Counted from the stretch's first letter, positions 7,964 through 18,631 are shown. The stretch: 64,000 bases of DNA from a bacterium (GCA_035295165.1 DATGJN010000066.1:39112-103111); one strand, 5' to 3'. Numbers and translations are program-made. Notes: a model not told the origin generated them from the sequence alone.

Positions 7964-9036
7964 GCTCGGTCCCCCCAAGTGGTGGGCTCGATGATACCGC
8001 GGAGCGGTACCGACGATTCTATACCCGAGGGGCACACGCCTGCAACCTGCATCCCGCGCCGATGCGAACCCGTGTTCGGGTCGACCTGCCAGCGCCACCC
8101 TGTGCGTCGAGCGCACCGGCGTCACGAGTCTCGAGATTCGCAAGACAACCACTTCCACGTCGTACCGTCCGACCGCGCGGCGCGCCCTGGAACGCCTCCT
8201 CCCGCGACTGCCACAACGCCTTGACGAGTTTCGGCATCATCGCCGAACCCGACCGCGCACAGTCGTCGACGTACTACAGATGCCGGCATACACCGTCCGA
8301 ATCGCCGGCTTCGAGGGCGGTCGCACCGAGAATGACTCGGCCCGCACCTGCTCGTCCGCCGCGCCGGCAACTGCGGCTCTTGACGAGTGGCTGCTCGGCG
8401 TACACCTTCGCGCCGTTCGGCCGATCGCAGATGACGTGGCAGCGCGCCACTTCGGTCTGCGTGTGCGACTGTCCGTGTCGACGAGCCGCCTGCGCGATCG
8501 CCACGTTGACAGCAGAATGGTCGAGCGTGTCACTCGGCCGGCCAATCGCAAGACCAGCATCCTTCCGAAGTTGTCCCGTATGTACGAGAGCGTCCGCCTG
8601 TGGGCGGAGGCTGTCGTCGGTGTGGACCGGCTGCCAGCCTGAACGTGATGACGGTCGGGATACCCGGAATCGACCACACGCTTGCTTGTTCCGCCTCCCA
8701 ACTGGGTTTTGTCGGGCGGCCGGCCGTGTTTCTTGATTAGCAACAGAAACTCTAGAGAAGTCCCACGACGAGCGTGATCAAGCTGGCCGGGAAGAACGCG
8801 GACAATGAGCGGAAGGTTCGATGCAATAGTTGACCTTCCCATTCCGGGACGCCCGCAGCGATAACTACCGTTTACGTAATAGATGGTGTTGGAGCCCATT
8901 GGAAGGCGGTCCCCTCACCTCGGCAACAAGCGCGCCGAAATGTGACGCTCACGGAAAAGTGTGTTATGATCCGATTGTTTGTCCCACGTTAAGGGAAGCT
9001 CGTACAGATCTCGTAGCGAGAGAAAGGAACGTCCAC
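7964..9036. other. Intergenic stretch of about 1 kb, no assignable gene
   Basis: Between divergent Ku and the MerR regulator. Several open frames of 70-220 codons exist on both strands (for example 8280-8642 plus and 8274-8504 minus), but none has a convincing start or a family resemblance. The right end holds the MerR operon promoter at 8942-8970. The rest may contain decayed genes. Confidence 0.45.
8942..8970 (+). promoter_or_regulatory. Predicted sigma70 promoter of the MerR-EmrA-EmrB operon
   Basis: A GTGACG -35 box (8942-8947) is followed after 17 bases by TATGAT (8965-8970), preceded by TG one base upstream (extended -10, TGTTATGAT). The start codon of the MerR gene lies about 66 bases downstream. 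MerR proteins bind between such boxes, so self-regulation is plausible. This is a reading of consensus only. Confidence 0.5.
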
Positions 9037-9600
9037 ATGAGCGGCATAGAGGAAGCATCTAGCCCGCCGGGCACCAACGGAGTCGAACGGCCGGAGGCGG
9101 TGGCAGACGCTCCTGCAAGTTACCGCATGGAGGAAATCGTCCGGCGCACCGGCCTGACGCCCCGCGCAATCCGGTACTACGAGGAGATGGGTCTCCTCTC
9201 TCCATCCGGGCGCACGGCCGGCGGGTTCCGATTGTTCACCGACACCGAGATCGCGCAACTGCTCCGGATCAAGGAGTTGCAGACGCTGCTCGGCTTTTCG
9301 TTGGCGGAGATCAAAGAGACGCTGCAGGCGGACGCGGCGCGCGCCGAGCTGCGCCAGGCCTACGAGCAGGCAACGGATCCGGCGACGCGCCTGGGGCTCG
9401 TCCAACAGGCGACCAGCCTGGCCCAGACCCGGGTGCGCATCATCAACGAACGCATGGCTCGGCTCGCCAAGCTCCATGAGGAAGTGGAGCAGAGCCTCGC
9501 CAGGTTGAGCACGCGGCATGAGCAGTTGCTTCGCGAGCTGGCGGAGCACCAGTCGGACGACGACCCAGACGCACGCGGTCACGCGAGGGAGAAATCATGA
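9037..9600 (+). CDS. MerR family transcriptional regulator
   Basis: A 187-residue protein from ATG 9037 with AAAGGA upstream. Residues about 28-95 form the MerR winged helix: YRMEEIVRRTGLTPRAIRYY, then EEMGLLSPSGRTAGGFRLFT and DTEIAQLLRIKELQTLLGFS. A long dimerisation coiled coil follows (about residues 105-170, ending AKLHEEVEQSLARLSTRHE). There is no Cys in the effector loop, so it is not a metal sensor of the MerR/CueR kind; BmrR/TipA-like drug sensing is more likely, in line with the efflux genes behind it. The 27 residues before the HTH are low-complexity. The stop overlaps the EmrA-like start (ATGA), so regulator and pump are one operon. Confidence 0.92.
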   Translation: MSGIEEASSPPGTNGVERPEAVADAPASYRMEEIVRRTGLTPRAIRYYEEMGLLSPSGRTAGGFRLFTDTEIAQLLRIKELQTLLGFSLAEIKETLQADAARAELRQAYEQATDPATRLGLVQQATSLAQTRVRIINERMARLAKLHEEVEQSLARLSTRHEQLLRELAEHQSDDDPDARGHAREKS

Positions 9601-11066
9601 GCGACGCACCTACCCGAACCGGCACGGAGGCGGGGGAGGCCACCGGTCCCGGCATGCAATCGACGTCGTCCGGCGACGCCGTGCGGGTTCAGGCCGGATC
9701 CCAACCCCGAGACGGCAACGGGCGCCAGGCGCCCCCGCGGGCGGAGCCGTCCCCCCGCAGCAGCGCGCGCGGTCTGGCACTGCCGATCGCCGCCGGGGTG
9801 GTGCTGTTGATCGTGGTGGCGGCGGTCGTCTACTGGCGGAACAACATCGGCCTCGTCAGGACGGACAACGCGCAGACCTCGGGGGACGTCGCTCCCGTGA
9901 GCTCGCAGGTCGCGGGCACGGTAGTCAAGATTGACGTGTCGGACAACGAGTATGTGAAGACCGGCACGGTGCTGGTGGAGCTCGATCCCACCGACTATCG
10001 GCTGGCGCTCAATCAGGCGCGCGCGAACCTCGCGGCCGACGAGGCCCAGGTCAACGCCGCCCAGGCCGCGCTGACGGCTCAGGAACAGCAGTACACCACC
10101 GGCGTGTCGTCGGCGCGCGGTGCGCTCGCCGCCACCGTGCCGAGCCTGCCGCAGTCGATCGCGCAACTGCAGATGGTCGAGCAGACGACCGCCGCACAGG
10201 TCGAGCAGGCGCAGGCGGGCGTCACGACCGCCCAGGCCAACGTGCAGTCGTCCAGAGCCAACTATGACACGGCCAGCAAGACGCTCAACCGCGATCGCCA
10301 GCTCCTGACGCAGGGGGCGATCGCGCAGCAACAGGTGGACAGTGACACGGCCGCGTACGAGACCGCGCTGGCGCAGATGCGGGCCGCGGAGGACAGCCTC
10401 CGCCAGGCGCGGGCAAGCCTCGCATCGGCTCAGGCGAACCGCCAGCAGGTCACGGTCACGCAGAACACGATCGCGATCAACCGGGGGCAGATCACCCAGG
10501 CCCAGGCGAACGTCCAACAGGCCCAGGCGGGCGACGCGCTCGTCCGACAGCGCGCGGAGCAGCTCGCCGTCGCGCAGGCGCAGGCGGCGCAGGCGGCCGA
10601 ACAGGTCAGGACGGCGCAGGTCAACCTCGACCGGACGCGCATCCGGGCGCCCGCCGACGGCTGGGTGACGAACCGCACGGTGCAGATCGGCTCGGTCGTG
10701 CAGACGAACCAGCCACTGCTGGCCGTGACCATCGACCACCGTCTGTGGGTGGTGGCGAACGTCAAGGAGACCCAGCTCGGCAACGTACGCCCCGGCAACC
10801 CTGTCAGGGTTACGGTGGACACCTACCGCGGCAAGGTGTTCCACGGGCACGTGGTCAGCATCACCGCGACCACCGGATCGACCACGGCACTCCTCCCGCC
10901 CGACAACGCGACCGGCAACTTCGTCAAGGTCGTCCAGCTCGTGCCCGTGTGGATCGCGCTGGACCCCTCGGAGTTTCCGGCCGGGCGGCAGCTGCCTATC
11001 GGCCTGTCGGCAGAGGTGACGATCGACACGCGCCACGTCGATCAGACGACAACGCCGGACCCGTGA
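9597..11066 (+). CDS. EmrA/HlyD-type membrane fusion protein
   Basis: A 489-residue periplasmic adaptor of a drug efflux pump. A disordered N-terminal 57 residues is followed by one transmembrane helix (about 58-82, LALPIAAGVVLLIVVAAVVY). Then comes the HlyD signature VRTDNAQTSGDVAPVSSQVA with the lipoyl half-motif GTVVKIDVSDNEYVKTGTVL, and a very long Ala/Gln-rich hairpin coiled coil (about 130-350). The second lipoyl half and beta barrel follow (LDRTRIRAPADGWVTNRTVQ, VVANVKETQLGNVRPG). It is longer than E. coli EmrA (about 390) because of the extra N-terminus and coiled coil. It overlaps MerR (ATGA) and the EmrB-like gene (GTGA) and should work with the latter. Confidence 0.92.
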   Translation: MSDAPTRTGTEAGEATGPGMQSTSSGDAVRVQAGSQPRDGNGRQAPPRAEPSPRSSARGLALPIAAGVVLLIVVAAVVYWRNNIGLVRTDNAQTSGDVAPVSSQVAGTVVKIDVSDNEYVKTGTVLVELDPTDYRLALNQARANLAADEAQVNAAQAALTAQEQQYTTGVSSARGALAATVPSLPQSIAQLQMVEQTTAAQVEQAQAGVTTAQANVQSSRANYDTASKTLNRDRQLLTQGAIAQQQVDSDTAAYETALAQMRAAEDSLRQARASLASAQANRQQVTVTQNTIAINRGQITQAQANVQQAQAGDALVRQRAEQLAVAQAQAAQAAEQVRTAQVNLDRTRIRAPADGWVTNRTVQIGSVVQTNQPLLAVTIDHRLWVVANVKETQLGNVRPGNPVRVTVDTYRGKVFHGHVVSITATTGSTTALLPPDNATGNFVKVVQLVPVWIALDPSEFPAGRQLPIGLSAEVTIDTRHVDQTTTPDP

Positions 11067-12658
11067 GCGCAACACTCGTCTCGACTATCGGCGGCCGTGA
11101 CCAGCCGGCCGGCGCGAACCGCTGGCTGGTCACGGCCTCGGTGCTGTTCGGGTCGATGATGGGCGCAATCGACACGAGCGTCGTCAACGTCGCGCTCGCG
11201 CACATTCAGTCCACGTACGGGGTCACGACGCAGGAGGTCACGTGGGTCATCACGTCCTACCTGATCTCGCTCGTGATCATCATGCCGCTCACCGCCTGGG
11301 TCGCCTCAGTCCTCGGCCGCCGGAACATGTACCTGCTCGCGGTAGCCATCTTCACGATCGCGTCGGTGCTCTGCGGGCTGTCACGGAACCTCGGCCAGCT
11401 GATCGCGTTTCGGGTGCTGCAGGGGCTCGGCGGGGGCGCGCTGCAGCCGACGGCGCAGGCGATCATGCGGGAGACGTTCCCGGGGTCCCAACAGGCACAG
11501 GCGATGGGGCTGTACGGCATGATCGTGCTGCTCGGACCGGCGGTCGGGCCCACGCTCGGCGGCTGGCTGACGGACAACCTCTCGTGGCCGTGGATCTTCT
11601 TCGTGAACCTCCCGATCGGCATCCTCGGGCTGATCATGGGCTACCTGTTCGTCGTAGATCCCCCGTACATGCGGGCGCGAGGGCTCCGGAAGATCGACGG
11701 GATCGGGATCGCGCTCATGTCGGTCGGGCTCGCGGCGCTGCAGATCATGCTCGAGGAGGGCGAGACGGACGGGTGGTTCCAGAGCTCGTTCATCGTCGTC
11801 CTCGCCGTGGTCGCCGCGCTCGCCCTTGCGGCGTTTATCGCGTGGGAGCTCCGGGTGCCCGATCCCGCGGTCAACCTGCGCATTCTGCGGAACGTGTCGT
11901 TCGCCTCCGGGTCGATGATCATCGGCATCCTGGGGCTCGCGCTGTTCGGCAGCCTGTTGCTGCTCCCGTTGTTCTTACAGAACCTGCTGGGCTACAGCGC
12001 GACCCGCGCGGGGCTCACGCTGATGCCGCGCTCTCTCACCATGGTCTTCATGATGCCGATCGCCGGCCTCCTCTATAATCGCCTCGGCGCGGCCTTGATG
12101 TTGCCGTTCGCGCTGGTGCTGAGCGGCGCGTCCGGCCTGCTCATGGCCCGGTTCAACCTGTCGACGCCGGAGCTGCAGATCCTCGTCCCGCAGGTCCTGC
12201 AGGGCATCGGGTTTGCGTTCATGTTCGTGCCCCTGTCCACGGCGACGCTCTCGGCAATCCCACGGGCGCAGATGCAGAGCGCCGCCGGCCTCTACAACCT
12301 GGTCCGGCAACTCGGTGGCAGCTTCGGGACCGCGATCGTGGTCACGCTACTGGACCACAAGATTCAGACCGCCAGCGCCGCGCTCGTCCGGTACGCCTCG
12401 CCGTACAACCCGACCTTCATGCGCTGGTGGCAGACATTCCAGGCCGGGTTCGTGGCGCGGGGAAGCGATCCCACCACCGCGCACTGGCGGGCGCTCGCGG
12501 CGCTCCAGGCCCTGATCAGCCAGCAGTCCCAGGTCGTCGCATACGACTATGTGTTCGCCATCATCGCGATCGTGCTCTTCGCGTGCCTCCCGCTCTCGCT
12601 GGTGCTGCGCGGCGTGCGGCGCCCGCAGCCGGGTGGCGACGCAATGGCGGCGGACTGA
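11063..12658 (+). CDS. EmrB-type multidrug transporter, DHA2 (14-TM) MFS family
   Basis: A 531-residue proton-driven exporter. The GTG at 11063 overlaps the EmrA-like stop. DHA2 hallmarks are present: helix 1 motif GAIDTSVVNVALAHI, WVITSYLIS in helix 2, motif A at VASVLGRRNMY, LQGLGGGALQPTAQ, and antiporter motif C at GPAVGPTLGGWL. About 14 hydrophobic segments follow the DHA2 spacing, with a late ATLSAIPRAQMQSAAGLYNL loop. It exports hydrophobic drugs or metabolites, and with the EmrA-like adaptor may span a second membrane or a thick envelope. The MerR gene in front probably induces it on binding a substrate. Confidence 0.93.
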   Translation: MSATLVSTIGGRDQPAGANRWLVTASVLFGSMMGAIDTSVVNVALAHIQSTYGVTTQEVTWVITSYLISLVIIMPLTAWVASVLGRRNMYLLAVAIFTIASVLCGLSRNLGQLIAFRVLQGLGGGALQPTAQAIMRETFPGSQQAQAMGLYGMIVLLGPAVGPTLGGWLTDNLSWPWIFFVNLPIGILGLIMGYLFVVDPPYMRARGLRKIDGIGIALMSVGLAALQIMLEEGETDGWFQSSFIVVLAVVAALALAAFIAWELRVPDPAVNLRILRNVSFASGSMIIGILGLALFGSLLLLPLFLQNLLGYSATRAGLTLMPRSLTMVFMMPIAGLLYNRLGAALMLPFALVLSGASGLLMARFNLSTPELQILVPQVLQGIGFAFMFVPLSTATLSAIPRAQMQSAAGLYNLVRQLGGSFGTAIVVTLLDHKIQTASAALVRYASPYNPTFMRWWQTFQAGFVARGSDPTTAHWRALAALQALISQQSQVVAYDYVFAIIAIVLFACLPLSLVLRGVRRPQPGGDAMAAD

Positions 12659-12779
12659 TCGGCGCACCTGGCGGCGGCGGGGGCCCGGCGCTATACTACA
12701 GATGTGACGCGGCGCGGTTGGCAGGCCGCTCGCGCGGGGAGTGCGGCCGGATACACCGGCCGGCGACGAGGAGGGTGTC

Positions 12780-14108
<1,329 letters not shown>

Positions 14109-14158
14109 CAACATCGCACCGTACACGGAACGCGACCGCCCGCCCACGGGAGGACCCT

Positions 14159-14776
14159 GTGTCGACAGACCACGGCGCCAGCGAGGCCGTCCTGCGCGTC
14201 ATCCGGAACCGGCGCAGCATCACGCGCATGAAGCCGGAGCCGGTCCCGCGCGCCCTGATCGAGAAGTGGCTCGACGCCGCGGTGTGGGTGGCCAACCACC
14301 GCGTCACGGAGCCGTGGACGTTCTACGTGCTGGAGGACGACGCGAAGCGCCGGTTCGCGGAGTTTCGGCGCGAGTTCCAGCGCTCGCGCCTGCCGAACCC
14401 CGAGGCCCCGGAGGCGCAGCCGGCACTCGACAAGAGTTACGCGTCCGCGGCCGACACGCCGGCGATCATCCTCTTCGCCTGCCGGCCGTCCGACGACCCG
14501 GAGCTCGGCGAGGAAGACGTGTGGGCCACGTACAGCGCCGCCTACGCGGTCATGCTGGCGGCGTGGAGCGACGGCGTGGGCACCTACTTCCGCTCGGGCG
14601 GCCTTCGCGAGTATGCCCCGCTGAGGGAGTTTCTCGGGCTCGCACCGGACCAACGCATCATCGGCATGCTCTACGCCGGCTATCCGGCGGAGGTCCCGCA
14701 GCGGCGGCGCACCCCCGCGCCGACCAAAACCGTGTGGCTGGCCGCCCGCCACGGCCGGAACGGAGAGGCACGCTGA
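14159..14776 (+). CDS. Nitroreductase family protein
   Basis: A 205-residue FMN enzyme from GTG 14159, with GGAGG six bases before it and 50 bases after the HMGL-like gene. Family landmarks: the N-terminal AVLRVIRNRRSITRMKPEPVPR (Arg contacts to FMN phosphate), ANHRVTEPWTFYVLED, the central ACRPSDDP stretch, and the C-terminal GGLREYAPLREFLGLAPDQR leading into IIGMLYAGYPAE (G-x-x-x-G-Y-P). Members reduce nitroaromatics, quinones or enones with NAD(P)H, or act as dehydrogenases in cofactor pathways. It is slightly shorter than NfsB. Its stop overlaps the next start (TGATG), so the two products are made together. The physiological substrate is unknown. Confidence 0.88.
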   Translation: MSTDHGASEAVLRVIRNRRSITRMKPEPVPRALIEKWLDAAVWVANHRVTEPWTFYVLEDDAKRRFAEFRREFQRSRLPNPEAPEAQPALDKSYASAADTPAIILFACRPSDDPELGEEDVWATYSAAYAVMLAAWSDGVGTYFRSGGLREYAPLREFLGLAPDQRIIGMLYAGYPAEVPQRRRTPAPTKTVWLAARHGRNGEAR

Positions 14777-15885
14777 TGTCGGCTGTGATCGCACCCGCGC
14801 AGGCGATCGAGACGCTGGATACCCCGGCGCTGATCGTGGATCTGGATCGGATGGAGGGCAACATCGCACGGTGGGCGGCGTACGCCAGGGACGCGGGGGT
14901 ACGGCTTCGTCCCCACGGCAAAACGCACAAGTGCGTGGAGATCGCGAAGCGCCAACTGGCGGCCGGGGCGACCGGGTTGTCGCTGGCGAAGATCGGCGAG
15001 GCCGAGGTCATGGCCCGCGCCGGCATCGCGGACATCTTCCTCGCCTACGAGGTCATCGGCGGACCGAAGCTGCCCCGGCTGCTCGCCCTCGCCCGCGAGA
15101 TCAGGGTTCGCGTGGGCGTCGACTCGGTCGACGGCGCCGAACCGCTCGCGCGCGCCGCCGCAAACGCCGGGGTTACGCTGGACGTGATGTTGGAAGTGGA
15201 CTCGGGCCTGGGGCGATGCGGCACCGCGCCCGGGGAACCGCTGCTCGCGCTGGCCAACCAGGTCGCGCACCTCCGCGGCCTCCGCATCGCGGGCGTCTTC
15301 ACGTACCGCGGGTACCGCCCCGACCTGGACGCGGCGGGCCGGGAAGAGGGCGAGATCATGGTCCGGGAAGCCGAGCGGCTCCGCGCCACCGGCATCCCGG
15401 TGGACGAGGTCAGCGTGGGCTCCACCCCGACAGGACGCGCGGCGGCGCGTGTTGCGGGCATCACGGAGATCCGGCCCGGGACCTATGTGTTCAACGATGC
15501 CACACAGGTGCTGTGGGGCTCGGCGAAACCGGAGGAGTGCGCGCTCACGGTACTTGCGCGCGTGATCAGCCGACCGTCCCGCGACGTGGCCATTCTCGAC
15601 GCGGGGTCAAAGGTGCTCACCGCGGAGACGGGTCCGTTCAGCAGCCGGGGCCGGAGCTACGGCGTCCTCCGGGACTATCCGGACTGCCAGGTCGACCAGC
15701 TCTGGGAGGAGCACGGGCGCGTGCAGCTCACGGAGGAGGCGCGCCGGCTGCGGGTCGGCGACCTGGTCCATCTCGTTCCCACCCATGTCTGTCCGACGGT
15801 CAACCTCGCGGAACGGCTCGTCGCGACACGCCGCGGGCGTGTCGAGGACACCTGGGCGGTGGCGGCCAGAGCACAGGTCCAGTAG
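14776..15885 (+). CDS. D-threonine aldolase / D-serine dehydratase-like PLP enzyme
   Basis: A 369-residue fold-type III PLP enzyme from ATG 14776 (GGAGAGG upstream). The PLP lysine is K49 in RPHGKTHK, the D-threonine aldolase/DSD1 hallmark, versus the PGVKADAY-type motif of alanine racemase. An Ala-racemase-like barrel follows (DVMLEVDSGLGRCG, VGSTPTGRAA for PLP phosphate). The C-terminal beta domain carries the metal-binding H-x-C of this subfamily (H337 and C339 in PTHVCPTVN). Known members split D-threonine to glycine and acetaldehyde or dehydrate D-serine with Mn or Zn. Third gene of the HMGL-nitroreductase operon, so it probably supplies or consumes an oxo acid or amino acid of that pathway. 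Confidence 0.88.
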   Translation: MSAVIAPAQAIETLDTPALIVDLDRMEGNIARWAAYARDAGVRLRPHGKTHKCVEIAKRQLAAGATGLSLAKIGEAEVMARAGIADIFLAYEVIGGPKLPRLLALAREIRVRVGVDSVDGAEPLARAAANAGVTLDVMLEVDSGLGRCGTAPGEPLLALANQVAHLRGLRIAGVFTYRGYRPDLDAAGREEGEIMVREAERLRATGIPVDEVSVGSTPTGRAAARVAGITEIRPGTYVFNDATQVLWGSAKPEECALTVLARVISRPSRDVAILDAGSKVLTAETGPFSSRGRSYGVLRDYPDCQVDQLWEEHGRVQLTEEARRLRVGDLVHLVPTHVCPTVNLAERLVATRRGRVEDTWAVAARAQVQ

Positions 15886-15904
15886 CGCGGGCCGGCCGGA
15901 TCGT

Positions 15905-16831
15905 CTACGGACAGGCGGGGGCGAGCGCCGCGCTCGCGATCGCCGCCCCGACCGTGGCGCTCTCGGCGACGTTCCACGTGTAGATGCCGACCACGTGACC
16001 TTGATCGTCCAGCACCGGCGAGCCGCTGTTGCCAGGCCGAGGGCGATTCTCCGACACGATTTCGAAGATGGGCGTACCGTCTTCCGCTGTGGCCAGGCTG
16101 CTCACCGCGCCGGTGGCCGTCCACTGCTCGTCGGCGACCGTGGGGCTCTCGGTTTCCCCGTAGCCGACGACCCGCACCGCCTCCCCCACCGAGGGCGCGC
16201 TGCCCAGCGTGAGCGACGCGAATCGCGGTAACGTCGAGCGGTGTGCCAGGTAGATGACGCCCGCGCGGGGATCCCGAATCCGGTCGAACTCGAACACGGA
16301 CGGGATGACTCGAATCTGCGCCACGTCCCGGCCGAGCGGCACGGGGACGGGCCGGTTGACCGGCGCGTCGGCCAGCACGCTCGCGCACACCGTCGCCGCG
16401 CTGTAGAACTCGTCTCCGATGATCGCGAGCAGTTGGTAGTGGGCCGGATCCTTATACGCCGCGTACACGACGTGACTGTTCGTAAGCGCGTTCCCGTCGG
16501 AGTCTACGAAAAACGCCGTGCCGGCCGTGACGGAGTGGTACGTGCCGTTGGCGCGGGTCATCGTGACCAGCTGAAATACCGCGGGGTCCGGCCCGTGCGG
16601 CGGACGCGGCGCGACCACGGGGACGGGCGTCTCGGGCACCACCGGAACGACGACGACCGCGGTTATGGCCGCGGGAAGCGGGCCGCCGGTCCGCACGACC
16701 CCCTGGGAAACGGCGCTCGCGTGCGCGCGGGGCACCGGTGCGGCGGGCCCGACTCCTGCGCCCGCCAGCAGCCCCAGCGCGACCAACCCCGCGATCCCCC
16801 GCAACCCCATCCCTCCGGGATACTGCCCCAC
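15905..16831 (-). CDS. Secreted trypsin-like serine protease
   Basis: A 308-residue protein read from GTG 16831; the alternative ATG 16810 has a GGAGGG that is too close to use. Residues about 8-40 are a signal peptide (LRGIAGLVALGLLAGAGVG, then an AxA-type cut near HASA). A Pro/Val-rich linker (about 55-80) leads to a chymotrypsin-fold domain. The triad is visible: His120 in LTNSHVV, Asp169 in GRDVAQIRV, and Ser269 in RPGNSGSPVL. No PDZ domain follows. It should act outside the cytoplasmic membrane, with an unknown target. It converges on the PLP-enzyme operon 19 bases away and is divergent from the DinB gene. It is one of three trypsin-fold proteins in the window. Confidence 0.88.
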   Translation of the reverse strand: MGQYPGGMGLRGIAGLVALGLLAGAGVGPAAPVPRAHASAVSQGVVRTGGPLPAAITAVVVVPVVPETPVPVVAPRPPHGPDPAVFQLVTMTRANGTYHSVTAGTAFFVDSDGNALTNSHVVYAAYKDPAHYQLLAIIGDEFYSAATVCASVLADAPVNRPVPVPLGRDVAQIRVIPSVFEFDRIRDPRAGVIYLAHRSTLPRFASLTLGSAPSVGEAVRVVGYGETESPTVADEQWTATGAVSSLATAEDGTPIFEIVSENRPRPGNSGSPVLDDQGHVVGIYTWNVAESATVGAAIASAALAPACP

Positions 16832-16985
16832 TCCGTGAAAAGAGTGACACGGTGGAACACCGCGAACGGTGCGACGCCGAGCCCGGGCCCGGCAGGGTCC
16901 GGAGCCAATCCCCAGCGAACCACAGGCGCGGAACCTACGCAGGCGCGCCCGTGTGTCGCGGGGCGCCGGGAAGGACGGTCAGCGC

Positions 16986-17447
16986 ATGGATGCCGCATCA
17001 ATAGTACGGAGAGGGCTCGAATCCACATATGATCGCCTGCAACGGTGCGTCGGCGACCTGACGGACGAGGAGGCCGGGCAGGTCCTCGCCGGACAATTGA
17101 CGGGCGCCACGTGGCAACTCGGGCACACGGTGCTCGTGGACGCCGCCGTCATCAAGCGGGCCGGCGGCACGTCCGTGGTCCCGGACGCGTACGGGGATCT
17201 GTTCAAGATGGGCAGCGGCGGCCGGGCCTCCTATCCGCCGCTTGCGGACGTCCGGAAAGCACTCGACGGCACGCAGGCGGCCCTGCTCCACCTCGCGGCG
17301 ACGGCCGACTACAGCAAGCCGGTGGAGGGGCAGAACTACTCGAATGTGGGCGAGATGCTCGTCTTCAACTGCGTCCACCGCGGCTATCACATCGGGAAAC
17401 TGACGACCCTGCGGGCGCTTCTCCGCAAGCAGCGACTGTTCGGCTAG
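16986..17447 (+). CDS. DinB-like four-helix protein
   Basis: A 153-residue protein from ATG 16986 with AAGGA upstream. The DinB/DUF664 fold is indicated by helix 1 with YDRLQRCVGDLTDEEAGQVL, TWQLGHTVLVDAAVIKRAGG with the first metal His, and the last helix with NCVHRGYHIGKLTTLRALLR, whose His pair completes a three-His metal site. Members include mycothiol/bacillithiol-dependent enzymes and many of unknown role. The neighbours (CMD-like protein, ArsR/arginase) give no firm hint. A GTG-start CMD gene follows 42 bases on and may share the transcript. Confidence 0.8.
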   Translation: MDAASIVRRGLESTYDRLQRCVGDLTDEEAGQVLAGQLTGATWQLGHTVLVDAAVIKRAGGTSVVPDAYGDLFKMGSGGRASYPPLADVRKALDGTQAALLHLAATADYSKPVEGQNYSNVGEMLVFNCVHRGYHIGKLTTLRALLRKQRLFG

Positions 17448-17489
17448 ACGCGCGCCGCGCCGGCGACGGCGAAGCGGTCAAGGGGGGCT

Positions 17490-17876
17490 GTGACGAACCG
17501 CGAGCTGCGTGAGCGCGGCATCGCGATCCGAAAGACGCTGTGGCCCGACCGGGAGAGCAGGATCGCGGTCTTCCGAGCGCTCGACCCTGAGTACGCGGAG
17601 TTCATCCTCGAGAGTGCGTACGGCGGCGTCTACGGCGACCCGACGATCGACCTGCGCACCCGGAGCCTGATCACCTGCGCGGTCCTCACCGCGCTGGGGC
17701 GGGAGCGCGGGCTCGAGAGTCACCTCCGCGGCGCCCTGAACATCGGCGTCACCTCCGCGGCGCTCATCGCGATGTGCAAGCAGGTCGCGCTCTATGCCGG
17801 GTTCCCGGTCGCCACCGACGCGTTCCGGATCCTCAAGGCGGTGCTCGACGAGCGTCGGGCGAAGGAGGAGACGTAG
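17490..17876 (+). CDS. Carboxymuconolactone decarboxylase-like protein
   Basis: A 128-residue protein from GTG 17490 with AGGGGGG just before. It shows the CMD helical core: FILESAYGGVYGDPTIDLRT, RSLITCAVLTALGRE, LESHLRGALNIGVTSAALIA, and a final AGFPVATDAFRILKAVLDER. It has a single Cys in the ITCAVL position and no CxxC, so AhpD-type peroxidase activity is not expected; gamma-carboxymuconolactone decarboxylase-type or unknown function is more likely. The last 44 bases overlap the end of the convergent arginase-like gene, so both C-terminal tails use the same DNA. Confidence 0.88.
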   Translation: MTNRELRERGIAIRKTLWPDRESRIAVFRALDPEYAEFILESAYGGVYGDPTIDLRTRSLITCAVLTALGRERGLESHLRGALNIGVTSAALIAMCKQVALYAGFPVATDAFRILKAVLDERRAKEET

Positions 17877-18627
17877 CCAGGAACGGTTCGACGAGGCGCG
17901 CCACCGCCGCGGCCGACTGACTCGCGCCAGGCAGACGCGGTTCCCACAACGTCACGCTGAGCGCCGCGACGCGTCCCGTCTCCGCGACGTGCGCCAACGC
18001 GTCGCGCACCTGCTCTGCGGAGGGCCCGCCCGGCGCGGGATAGTTAACCGCGGGGATCTCCACCGGGTTCACGACGTCGATGTCCAGGTGCACGTAGAGC
18101 GGTCCGTCCGGAACCGGCGCTCGCCGAAGCTGATCCACGGTGACGCGGCGCATGCGCGACGCGGCGACCGCGTCGTCCTCGCCGGGGTCGAGATCGCGCG
18201 CGTCCACCAGCAGGACGCGTTCCTCGGCGACCGGCGTCAATCCGGCCGCACGTACGATCGTCTGCTCGCCCCGCCCCACGGCCATCGCGAGCGGCATGCC
18301 GACGAGATGCCCGGACCGGGTCGTCTCCCACGTGTGGAAGTCTCCGTGGGCGTCCAGCCAGATCACGCGCGGCGCAACGCCGCGCCGCTCGAGCCCGGCG
18401 AGCACGCCGAGCGTGAGCACGCAGTCACCGACGTACGCGACGCCAACCCCGCCCGCGGCGATGCGCTCCGCGACGGCACCGCACAGCGCGCCGAGACGCT
18501 CCTGCGGCGTTCCTTCGGGGAGGACCGGGCGGAGCACCTCGGGGTCCCCGGCGACGCACAGGTCCGGCATCAGTGCGCCAACGCGAAAGGGAACCAGGAG
18601 CGTCGTGCCCAGACGGACCGGGGTCAT
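17833..18627 (-). CDS. Arginase/agmatinase/formiminoglutamase-superfamily protein, altered metal site
   Basis: A 264-residue ureohydrolase-fold protein from ATG 18627. The second metal motif is intact (D92, H94 and D96 in WLDAHGDFHT). The third is HLDIDVVNP (D182, D184), and the late Glu in TLWEPRL is present. The first motif, normally GGDH, reads VGDC, so Cys69 replaces the His that binds Mn(A). Five of six ligands are therefore kept. This occurs in some uncharacterised arginase-family proteins; activity on guanidino compounds is uncertain. Four bases separate it from the ArsR regulator upstream, so the two form one operon, and its 3' end overlaps the CMD gene by 44 bases. Confidence 0.82.
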   Translation of the reverse strand: MTPVRLGTTLLVPFRVGALMPDLCVAGDPEVLRPVLPEGTPQERLGALCGAVAERIAAGGVGVAYVGDCVLTLGVLAGLERRGVAPRVIWLDAHGDFHTWETTRSGHLVGMPLAMAVGRGEQTIVRAAGLTPVAEERVLLVDARDLDPGEDDAVAASRMRRVTVDQLRRAPVPDGPLYVHLDIDVVNPVEIPAVNYPAPGGPSAEQVRDALAHVAETGRVAALSVTLWEPRLPGASQSAAAVARLVEPFLATSPPSPDARRAPP

Positions 18628-18631
18628 TCGC

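Noticed and set aside
8274..8504. Minus-strand frame with a segment (VARCHVICDRPNGAKVYAEQ) faintly like the C-terminal OB-fold of some acetyl-CoA acetyltransferases.
   Set aside because: The resemblance is short and by eye only; no thiolase core is nearby. A translated database search would decide.
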